Below are positions 55,617 to 64,000 of a DNA stretch of 64,000 nucleotides, one piece after another. The stretch's first letter is position 1; the number at the start of each line of letters is the position of its first letter. The stretch is from Elmis aenea. Taxonomy: Eukaryota; Arthropoda; Insecta; Coleoptera; Elmidae. Position numbers and translations under genes: made by a program. The stretch covers positions 45,159,924 through 45,223,923 of the forward strand of contig OX393581.1 of assembly GCA_947652605.1 (NCBI GenBank), read 5' to 3'. Under the pieces are notes generated by a model. That model was not told where the DNA came from. It did no database searches and saw only the letters and a list, made by a program, of their open reading frames with translations.

Positions 55617-55840
55617 CGAGGATAAACCGATTGGTTTATACCTCTTTAGTTTCAGTTCGGTGTCCTTATCGGCGCTGTGTTAGTAGGTTAAGTTGTTTTC
55701 TCTTTTGTTCCGATTTCGCTTAAATTTTCGAGGATAAGCCGATAGCTTTATACCTCTTTAGTTTCAGTTCGGTGTCCTTATCGGCGCTGTATTAGTAGGT
55801 TAAGCTGTTTTCTCTTTTGTTCCGATTTCGCTTGAATAAG
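55617..55840 (+). repeat. Two 112-bp direct repeats
   Basis: Units start CGAGGATAAACCGATTGGTT at 55617 and CGAGGATAAGCCGATAGCTT at 55729. Paired changes inside the hairpin-like CCGATTGGTTTATACC and CCGATAGCTTTATACC stretches are visible. Confidence 0.9.
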
Positions 55841-56125
55841 CTTTCAAGTGTAGTTGGTGGCGCTTGGTCTCCACTTGTTGTGTGGGATGACATAGATGGC
55901 CACGACGCGACGAAGATCTTGAGCGAGGAATCCTTGTCCCCCCTGCTCCCAACAAGCGTGTAGCGTGGAAGGTGTGCCGACTCACACTAGGGTTTTCAAG
56001 TGAAGTTGCGGTTTTCTTTGGTTTTCTCTTGGACCTTTCGGTTCTTTCTTTTGATTTCTTTGTATTACTACTTTTCTTTTAGGAAAGAATTTTTTTTTTC
56101 CTTTTTCTTCATTTTTCCTTCTAGT

Positions 56126-56135
56126 AAGGGGGGGA
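56126..56135 (+). promoter_or_regulatory. Polypurine tract
   Basis: AAGGGGGGGA sits two bases before the 3' LTR, the usual primer for plus-strand DNA synthesis. Confidence 0.9.
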
Positions 56136-56137
56136 TT

Positions 56138-57592
56138 TGTTACGTTACTATTGTCCGATTGGGAGTTAGGTCCCATGAGCAGTAGTTCCGGCTTATTTTA
56201 GTAGCTCCAGTGTCTAGTATATTTTCACGCATGTCAATTGGTATTATCTACCGTTCACGCACTTCCGGTTATTGTCTGGTTTGGTGATACACCTGTGATT
56301 TGTGCAGGGTGAATATCCAGGGAAATATTGTAAATTTTGGTGGATCTCGACTTTTGTAGTCACGCGTACGGCGAATTTGGTCCAGCCAAATAAAACCGTT
56401 GGATTATTTAGCGGCACATAAAACAGGTAAATCTTTTCTTCAAGCCACGTGAAAATTGGAGGTTATCTTACATTTCGTTTCTTTTTAGGTGTTTACGTTT
56501 CGTACTTAAATTGGCTGATATTTCGTTTGTGTAACGTTTGGATGTACGTTTTGCTTTGAGCTGGAGGTTAAGCTCAGTCCTTTTCTCCAAGTTTCGTTTA
56601 ACGTTGTGATCGGACGTTTGATACTCCGTTGAAGATTGGTTCCGTGGATGTTTATCTGTTAGTTTGGACTACGGACAGCAGTTCCGGCCCTCTTCTCTTT
56701 CATCGTGCCTTCGGCGGCTCATCGAAAGCTAAGCTTACATATTTAAGCCCCGACTAGCTACGTTCTTAATATTTTTATTATCTTACGTTAACTATTGTAG
56801 AGCCCTCAGCTCGTACTATAGTTAGTTCACTGTTTTGCTTTGGCGTTATGTATTAACGTTTAGTTCATTACGTTGTATTTTTGCTAGTGTCATTTATTGA
56901 CGTTTAAATCAATTCTTATATTGTTGTTAACAGGACCTTACGTCCATGATACATCCTACGTTCTCAACAACCTTTGAGTGGCTTTGGTGTCACTAAATTC
57001 TTATTTGAAAGCTACGATTAATAAGTTAGAGACCGTTTTCGGTTTGCAAGGTATTTTTTATTTACGTTACCGCTTGGCGATTTTACTGCCACAGTTTTGA
57101 TGGGTTGGAGAGCTCTTCCACTTTATTGACGTTGTGTTATCAGTCTTACATACAGGTATAAATATATGTTGGTGTTTTTTATATAGGTACTTGCAAACCC
57201 CGGAACAGGACCGATCTTATTTCGTCGTACATATTTTATTTAGGTTTAATTATAACGAAGGGTTTCTTCGTAGTGGCCTTCTAAGTCTGTTGAGGCGAGG
57301 ACCATTTTATTGTCAAGTGCGTTCTATATTTTGTTTGTTATTTTCATTTTTGTGTTTGGTGTTATTAAAGGCATATACCGTTCAAGCCTACGAGTTCTTT
57401 TATTTCTTTCCTTAGGTTTTTTCGCTATTTTACCTTACAGAATAAATAGTGTGGCGCCCTTTTGATATCTACAAGTTTAGTTCTAATCTGGACCTACCCC
57501 CTTCTCGTCTGACTTAGCCGCGAGTCCGAATCACCCGTTCTTGTTGTACGAGTATAGGCTTTCTTTATTAAGTGGCCGATATTCGTGTAACA
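56138..57592 (+). repeat. 3' LTR
   Basis: 1455 bp, matching the 5' LTR in length and, as far as I can read, in sequence. Confidence 0.96.
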
Positions 57593-57605
57593 AATTTTCT
57601 GACAA

Positions 57606-57735
57606 AATATAACTCGTGCATTGCAAATAATCTATAATTTTTGACAAATCTTCACTCATGCAAGTTCACTCAACTTGCATTCGGGCATATTTACCAAAAA
57701 TTATCGATAATTTTCAATGCACTTGTTATATTACT
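57606..57735. mobile_element. Foldback element, ~130 bp
   Basis: TATAACTCGTGCATTGCAAA and CTATAATTTTTGACAAAT on the left mirror ACCAAAAATTATCGATAATT and CAATGCACTTGTTATA on the right. The centre, CATGCAAGTTCACTCAACTTGCAT, is itself a hairpin. Confidence 0.75.
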
Positions 57736-58084
57736 ACTGAAAATTAGGCAAACATTTTTTAATAAAGGACAATTTCCACTTAATTAAAATGTAAGAGTGT
57801 GTGTGTTCTACACATTGTAGAACATTTTTCACATGTGCATACACATATTTGACGATCCATTCATTTTGTAGTCACATTTATCGGCTAAATACAGCATTGG
57901 GGATTATTAATAAAGTGTTGAGGGCTTTATTATTTTGACGCACTTTCCTTCGCATTTTAATGAAATTTAATACTACTTTACAAAGTTGGTTATATACTAT
58001 TTACGCTAAGTTTAATATGAATACATTTTCAGTAAAATGTTTTATAATTGTGTTAGCGCAGCGATGCAAGGGATGCCGCTTTAG
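57736..58084. other. No gene recognised
   Basis: AT-rich DNA between two mobile elements. The ORF 57960-58154 runs into the hAT terminus and is not a real gene. Confidence 0.5.
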
Positions 58085-58092
58085 CTGTTGGC

Positions 58093-59203
58093 CAGTGGCG
58101 GATCTTGATTTTGTGGGGCCCCAGGCGCAACCTGATCTGGAGGCCCCCTATTAAGATGGTTCACTAAAATGAACAATGCAGAAAAATCATAACGTTTTTT
58201 ATTTTTAGAACCAACAAAACATAAACACAAAAATCAAATACGGAAACAAAAAAATATTCTCAGGTACCAGAAAAAAAATCACATTCCTATTTAAAAGAAA
58301 AAATCCCATCTCAGGTAAAAAAATCACAGTAAAATTCTGCATCATACAGTACAGGTGGTCCAAATTCGATGGGACTACAATGGGTATCTCGCTTAATAGT
58401 CAAGATAGAGAAACGGTTACATTACTAAAAATGTGCAGTTGTTTTAGAACAAACTCAGAACAGTTTTCAAAACTATTCTATCATTTCCAGTTTTTGAATT
58501 ATTAATGAAAAACTGTTTTTTTGTTATATTTATAATGTGTCATATCTCCCTTATTGTTTTAAATATCGAAAAAGTTTATAAAGATTATTTTTAGATATTT
58601 TTATGTAGATTTTGATAGTAGGTTCTAAAAAAAAAATTTACGCTCGCCGTTTATTTTCAATAATACGCAAGTTACAAAGGTTTTTAAAATTTTTTAAAGA
58701 TGAGAAACAAAAAGCAGGTTGTGAAAACAAAGGAAAATCGGAAAAGATAGAATATATTTGACAACAATTCTGAGTTTGTCCCAAAAAACTGCAAATTTTT
58801 GGTACATTAACCGTTTCTCTATCTTGACTATTAAGCGAGATGCCAATGTAATCCCATCGAATTTGGACCACCCTGTACAGTACATCGGCTTGCAGTGCAC
58901 TGTAATCAGATGCAAGCAGGGTTGCAAGTTTTGGCGATTTGGAACCAAATTGGCTATCATTTTTGTTTAATTTAACATGTTTTTTTTTAAATTGGCAATG
59001 GCTATAACACAATACCCACTATGAAAATAGGTTTTAGAAGATATTACAATTTGCCTACAATTATTATTTTATAATTCTCATATTAACAGACAATAAAAAT
59101 TTAATTTTGGTTTTTGAGGATGACGAACCCAACGATTCTGAGGCCCCTTTTTGCCGAGGCCCGAGGCGCGCGCCTCATGCGCCTGTGCGGTAATCCGCCA
59201 CTG
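58093..59203. mobile_element. Non-autonomous hAT element, 1111 bp
   Basis: The ends CAGTGGCGGATCTTG and, inverted, CAGTGGCGGATTACC are flanked by the exact 8-bp target duplication CTGTTGGC (58085-58092 and 59204-59211). GGGGCCCC/GGCCCGAGGCGCGCGCC-type GC-rich blocks lie next to both ends. There is no transposase. A mariner-type MITE is nested within. Confidence 0.93.
58352..58875. mobile_element. Mariner-type MITE nested in the hAT element, 524 bp
   Basis: It runs TA-CAGGTGGTCCAAATTCGATG ... CATCGAATTTGGACCACCCTG-TA, with inverted repeats of about 100 bp (including GTCAAGATAGAGAAACGGTT). The left end has lost one G. ORFs on both strands here are by-products of the inverted repeat. Confidence 0.9.
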
Positions 59204-59211
59204 CTGTTGGC

Positions 59212-59662
59212 TTAAGAATCACAAACACAAAGTGCAACAATAATTTCCTGATAATTTATTTAGAAGGATTTTCTTTTAAATCTTCCCTTAAACGACTTAA
59301 AATTAAATTAAAAGCTTTGCACATTTTGGAAAGTTCTCTTGACGCAAAGCCATAGGCTTATTTACAAACGGAACTTACTAAGCTGCAGACACTTTGAAAT
59401 ATGAACCTCCCTCGGTGATGGAGAGAAATTCATCTTAAAGCATAATAAACATTTTTCCTTAAATTGATAAAAATGGAATATGTTACAGAGCTATACAAAG
59501 AGAATAAACGCAAGACAAAGCACGTTATTATACAGTTTCATGAAAAATCAATCCCATAAGGACAACACAGAAGATGTCCTAGACTAGTTCAACGTGTATT
59601 ATCTAGAGGTGACATCAAGAGATTAATAATTTGATATTGTATAACGTTCATCTCTTACTCCT
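59212..59662. other. No gene recognised
   Basis: AT-rich DNA with no recognisable coding or repeat structure. Confidence 0.5.
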
Positions 59663-60704
59663 TACTGTATATGGTAAAGGGTTCTCGTTTTTCGAGGGCC
59701 ACTATGGGAATCTCGTAACAGTAAGAGTTACGACTTCGGTTAAATTAGGGAAAAGTTGTATATTCAGTTGCCTAATAATTTGACGCAAATAGAACTTATC
59801 CAGTATTTTCAGCTTTTGAGATATAGGGGAAAAAATAAAAAAGTAGATTCTTGTTTTTTGCCCTTAACTTTTTCAGTTGATGTCGAATTTCACTTCTGTT
59901 AAAAGTTTTGCATGGTCACTTTTTACAAGGGATCAAACTTCCCTATTATATTTTCCATGCGACGTTTCGCCTTTTTTAAATCATCATCAAGTAATTTTGT
60001 TCTTATAGACGTTATATCTGATTTTAACGCCAATTTGTAGAGCATTTTATTCTGAATTCGACAATGTACAACACTTGGCACTTCTTTAAAACAATTGTTG
60101 TTAAAAATGGCAAAAAAAATATTTTATTTTGAAAAATTCCTAATCGGCATGGTAAATAATTGTCTTTGTCCCTTTTTTCTTGGAAGCAGGTTAGTAAATT
60201 TGTAGATTTTTTTACGCACTGTTAAATGTAAACATTCATTTGTTTCAATATTGTTTAAATTCTTAGATAAATTAAAACTTGCATTTTTTAAAATGAAAAC
60301 CATAGTTGGTTATGACCTCTTTTTAATAATACATATAAGGTTTAATGTATTTATTTTGATATTTAGGCTCAAAATAAATAATATCCAACAAAATTTACCT
60401 CTTAAGCTGAAGAGTGCCATGAATCTAAACAATATTTAAACAAATGAATGTTTTCATTTAACAGTGCGTAAAAAAATCTACAACTTTTTCCCCAAAAATA
60501 TTTTTGTACCATAAAGTATAACTAAGTTATTAACGATTTTTAAAAACTGCCCATTTTGATTTTTGTTTATTGTCTAGCGTGCCATGAAACTTTTTTAAAA
60601 CATTAAAGCATCAAGGAATAGGTCTCAGAAAGGGCAACAATTTGTCTTTCTTTGTAGCTCTTTTACGAGATCCCAATAGTGGCCCTTCTGTGTGGACCAC
60701 CCTG
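59663..60704. mobile_element. Mariner-type inverted-repeat element, ~1.04 kb
   Basis: GAGGGCCACTATGGGAATCT near 59694 mirrors the right end, which read inward is CAGGGTGGTCCACACAGAAG then GGCCACTATTGGGATCTCGT. TA follows the right end; the left end is degraded. No transposase is seen. Confidence 0.75.
60195..60483. repeat. Nested inverted repeat, ~290 bp
   Basis: GTAGATTTTTTTACGCACTG at 60201 is mirrored by CAGTGCGTAAAAAAATCTAC ending at 60482. The arms continue (AACATTCATTTGTTT/AAACAAATGAATGTT) for about 60 bp. It is probably a separate MITE inside the larger element. Confidence 0.85.
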
Positions 60705-60710
60705 TATATA

Positions 60711-61176
60711 TATATAAATAAAAATTAATTGTTTTGTGAGAAAAATTTTAAACCAAATATTTTTACCAATATTTTTTAATTGAAATGCAATTTTTAGCAA
60801 TTTAAAATCAATATTTTAAATTTCTCTCTTGCATAAAAGATAAACATATTTCTGAAATAGTATTTACTAATAATTAAAAAAGAATTAAACACAATAGTAT
60901 TATTTAAACAGCAATTATATTTAAACAAGCTCAGTCGAAAATAGCTTAAACACAAAAACATATTTAAATAATTGTGTAATGCATCTTAAGGAATACGTTG
61001 CTTAACAAATCGTCATCATTTAAAATAATAAGAACACGAATCTAATAAAAAATATTCTGAAATTGTTTGTAGATACTAATAAAAATGCAAAAAATGTGAG
61101 GAAAGATATTCATTATTACATTACATTAACCTAAACGTGAAACAATACACCTTACAATTCGAATCTTTTCTTGATA
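60711..61176. other. No gene recognised
   Basis: Very AT-rich DNA between two mobile elements; nothing else seen. Confidence 0.5.
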
Positions 61177-61552
61177 GTTAGGTGCAGAGCTGGGCAAAGC
61201 ACCGACCCTAAGTGCTTGAAGCACCGAGCATTCAAGCACTTTTGTAAGTGCTTGATCTAATTAAGCAGTAAGTACTTTGGATTTTAAAAATGCTGAAAAG
61301 CATCAAGCACTGACCAAAGTGCTTAAAAAAATTAAGCAGCAAGCATTGAGCATTTGGGAACTGCTTAAGAGAAATTTAAAATTTAAACAGTTTTCCATGA
61401 TGTAGCATACATAAATACTATGCAGTAAGCATACATAAAATTAAAACTTTTATTTATACCCTCCCTAGATAATACGAGTAGTTATACCTATAATATATGT
61501 ATAGAGAATAAATAATATAGGCTATTAGATTATGTAATCAGTTAGTACCTAC

Positions 61553-62398
61553 TAGGGTTTCTCATATTCGACCATTTTGCTTGTCCCAGGATTCCGGGAA
61601 GAAATCGACCTTTGTCCCGGGATTTCCCGGGATCCCGGGATGTAATAAAGTATGTCAATATTTTTAAATAAATGACAAAAAAAATAAGGGAGCGGTTTAT
61701 TACTTAAAAACAACTCCAAGTCATATATGTGATACATTTTGCTTCACGATTATCATAAATAATTAAATAATATTGGTGAGAGAAACATACATTTGAGAAA
61801 TATAACCTTTCTATCGCAGTTTCATATTTATGAACACAATAATATAATTTTTACAATGAATTTTTGTAATGTGATTTAAGAAAACAATGGTGATCTGTGC
61901 TTCGGTAAATTAGTGTTTTTCTTGATTTATTAACAAAAATGTTTGCTGCATAAAATGTTCTCTCAGTCTCTATTTAGGTGAAATTGTATTGATAGCATCT
62001 AGCACCAGAGACATCGTTTTTATCAAAAATAATTCATTTTTAATCTATTTTGCATCGAATTACTAGGATACACAAAAATAAAACTGTAAAAGTATATTGA
62101 AGATATTAATTTTGTCATGGAGATCGGGCTTAGTTACGCCATACTAAAAGAAGAAATACAAAAGAGAAAAATTATTTTGAAATAATTTTCCATAATTTAC
62201 TGTTAGTAAAGATATTTATATATTATATTCTGATAGGTTATGATAGTATTACAAAGATCTTAGCACAAAATAAACGAAAATAGCACTTTTTTTAAAATCC
62301 CGGGAATTCCCGGGACAAAAAGCATTTCCCGGGAAAGATAAAATAGCTTAAAATAGCTTAAAATGGACCAGGATCCCGGGATCCCGGAAGAAACCCTA
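61553..62398. mobile_element. Nested hAT-type element with CCCGGGA motifs, 846 bp
   Basis: The ends TAGGGTTTCT and AGAAACCCTA-like (GAAACCCTA) are flanked by the exact 8-bp duplication GTACCTAC (61545-61552 and 62399-62406). Next to both ends are clusters of TCCCGGGATTTCCCGGGAT type, strikingly GC-rich for this region. No transposase was recognised. Confidence 0.92.
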
Positions 62399-62789
62399 GT
62401 ACCTACTCCCATTATATTAAACATTGTATCTAATTTTGGATGGAAGCATGCAAGATTAAAAATTAATAAACATCGATGGTGTGTCTTATTTACTATTTGA
62501 GAAAAATGAATACCGCAACAATAAAATTTTTGAGTTGTAGGTGTAGGATATTAAAATAAATTCCTCATATTAAAACACAACGAACATAATCATTTATTAA
62601 CAATAATAAATTAACACGGGTAGAGTTTAGAGTAGAGATCAAAAAAACAAAATATCACGTTCCGTTTTAAAAAATTGCAAAACATAAGGCTGTTTTGCAT
62701 TTACTTAAATAAGTAGGTATTACTAGAAATTTTAGTGCCTGAACCTATGCATATAATGCTTGCTAGATACTAATGTCAACATTGACGGT

Positions 62790-63190
62790 CTAAATTTTCG
62801 AATTTACTTTTAAAAGTACCAGATTTTCAAAATTATCATCTGAAAGTACATGCCTGTTAGGTGCATTTATTATACTTGCGAAAGAAAATAATCGCTCAAC
62901 AGAAGCACTTGATGGCAGAGGAGTATTGTATCTCAAAAATAATTTTTTCACTGTAGGGAAGTTATGTCCCAGTCCGTTCTAGGATCTTTGGTATACTGAG
63001 CTAATTCTAACTCTATCGTTGTTTTTTGTTCATGGATAGAAATGGCTAATAGATTTTCACGGGTTGAATTCATAAAATCTGTTTCATTAAAATCAAAAAT
63101 GAGCGCGGTAAAAATAAAAATGCTTATTAAGTCTTCTAAAGTGCTTAATAAGTAGCAAGTGTTCATGAAAGTGCTTGGTGCTCTAAGCAT
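62790..63190 (-). pseudogene. hAT transposase dimerisation-domain relic
   Basis: Read on the minus strand, an 80-codon frame (63190-62948) precedes, after a frame change, TVKKLFLRYNTPLPSSASVE, RLFSFASIINAPNRHVLSDD and NFENLVLLKVNS. SSASVERLFS...N..R..L...N.E.L is the hAT C-terminal signature. The catalytic core was not found. It lies inside the hAT element at 61185-63293, in its right part. Confidence 0.82.
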
Positions 63191-63301
63191 CGAGCATCTG
63201 TTTTAGAAAGTGCTCCAAGCATTGTGCTCGAAGCATTAAAAGTGCTTAAAAAATTATTGCAAGTAGTAAGCATTCAAGCATTGCCCAGCTCTGGTTAGGT
63301 G

Positions 63302-64000
63302 TGACATTTATATCATATTTGCAAAGTTATGACTTACTAGTATAGTTTGTTAGAACTTGTAAAATTAGTTTTTGCTGCCAAAATGTGTTATAAACTTATA
63401 GAGGGACATAGTTTGTGATGTATGGGGAGAATGTAACACAATTTTAAATAAAACTTTGATGTTAGTAGTTTAGATAGAAAAGAAACTCGATCCAAGATGA
63501 TCTGCGGATGAAATAATAGATATATGTACATAAGCAAAAGATAGAAACTTTAATTTTAAAAGATTGCCACATAAAAATATCTAACAGGTGTAATAAGGGA
63601 GGATTTTAAAGTTGTTTACACCTGACAAGGGAGAGTCACGATACGTTGTCGTTAGAATCTGATCAAGGCTGTGTTTATTGCATCAAGGACATCAAAACTA
63701 AATGTTTCCCAGAGTTATACGTACCACTGGCCATTTTCTTCGGAAAAATAGGGGAAACACAGAAAAATTGGTATAAAAAGGTCATTTTTGCGATCGCGTC
63801 GGCCATGAAACCGTCAGAGACAAAATCGAAATTCTTCTATTTACCAATGCGCGCATCCTTTGCAAGTAAAATCGTGCAAAGTTTTTGAAAAAATCTTGAA
63901 CGGTTCCGGAGAAAAACGTCAAAAACCAAACCCCTGCATAAGCGCTATGATTTGAGAAGTTATGGTATATCTGTATAACTACAGGGTTGCGCAAAAGTAT
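63302..64000. other. No gene recognised; mariner-type end at the window edge
   Basis: The 80-codon ORF at 63646-63888 has no recognisable domain. CAGGGTTGCGCAAAAGTAT at 63982, preceded by TA, may be the start of another mariner-type element that continues past the window. Confidence 0.45.

Larger units (their letters stand above)
54970..56125 (+). other. Long non-coding 3' region of the retrotransposon
   Basis: About 1.16 kb between pol and the polypurine tract, with no env-like ORF. It holds two tandem repeats, annotated separately. The short frames here are not conserved-looking. Confidence 0.85.
48327..57592 (+). mobile_element. Full-length Ty3/gypsy LTR retrotransposon, 9266 bp
   Basis: Two 1455-bp LTRs (48327-49781 and 56138-57592) begin TGTTACG and end TGTAACA. 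The target duplication AATT flanks the element (48323-48326 and 57593-57596). Order: LTR, primer site, 611-bp leader, gag, pol (PR-RT-RNaseH-IN), 1.17-kb non-coding tail, polypurine tract, LTR. The pol order, with integrase last, defines Ty3/gypsy. No env ORF is present. I saw no differences on reading the LTRs side by side, so the insertion is probably very young and may still be active. Confidence 0.97.
61185..63293 (-). mobile_element. hAT element with decayed transposase, 2109 bp
   Basis: The ends CAGAGCTGGGCAAAGCA and, inverted, CAGAGCTGGGCAATGCT are flanked by the exact 8-bp target duplication GTTAGGTG (61177-61184 and 63294-63301). Both subterminal regions are packed with AAGCACT/AGTGCTT motifs in both orientations, which could be transposase-binding sites. 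A second hAT element is nested inside. Confidence 0.93.

Noticed and set aside
54970..56125. env gene in the retrotransposon
   Set aside because: There is no ORF above about 70 codons, no signal peptide or membrane segment; the space holds tandem repeats instead.
58638..59012. 124-codon minus ORF (and 58694-58960)
   Set aside because: They run across the arm of a MITE and its hAT host and show no protein family features.

Overview
Organism: this is AT-rich, intron-containing animal DNA, almost certainly from an insect. The evidence is a CAPA/neuromedin-U-type peptide receptor split by short and multi-kb introns, insect-style runs of C2H2 zinc fingers with TGEK linkers, and a dense load of Tc1/mariner, hAT, jockey-like and RTE-like non-LTR and Ty3/gypsy elements. 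A beetle with a repeat-rich genome would fit, but that is a guess. No prokaryotic genes, CRISPR arrays or operons are present. Region 1-22.8 kb: a recent segmental duplication. Three copies of one flank start at 1, 10312 and 17778. Copies 1 (1-4742) and 3 (17778-22838) both carry a decayed non-LTR reverse transcriptase, a decayed hAT transposase and, on the minus strand, the last two exons of a peptide GPCR. Between them lie two single-exon C2H2 zinc-finger genes (5249-7738 and 11380-14571), each followed by about 2.6-3.2 kb of matching flank. The receptor continues beyond the duplication only at copy 3, into exons at 24968-25187 and 28595-28685. The copy at 2760-3566 is therefore a 3'-only duplicate. 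Insertions found in one copy only (a solo LTR, a hAT MITE) arrived after the duplication. Region 22.8-48 kb: receptor introns and intergenic DNA made of nested mobile elements. These include a 5 x ~310 bp tandem array, a psq/pogo-type transposon whose ORF is split by a TA-flanked CAGGG...CCCTG MITE, a 5'-truncated jockey-like insertion with a 13-bp target duplication, hAT relics, two long palindromic mariner-type elements (1.37 and 1.9 kb), RTE-type relics and a tRNA-like SINE. Region 48.3-57.6 kb: a full-length, apparently intact Ty3/gypsy LTR retrotransposon (1455-bp LTRs with no difference seen, AATT target duplication, gag, pol, no env). Region 57.6-64 kb: further hAT elements with exact 8-bp target duplications, one nested in another, and mariner-type inverted-repeat elements. 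How the parts relate: the only host genes supported are the receptor and the two zinc-finger genes; nearly everything else is mobile DNA. The most unusual biology is the zinc-finger pair, young tandem duplicates in which one copy has expanded by a 7-finger higher-order repeat, sitting on a duplication that also copied the 3' half of a neuropeptide receptor.
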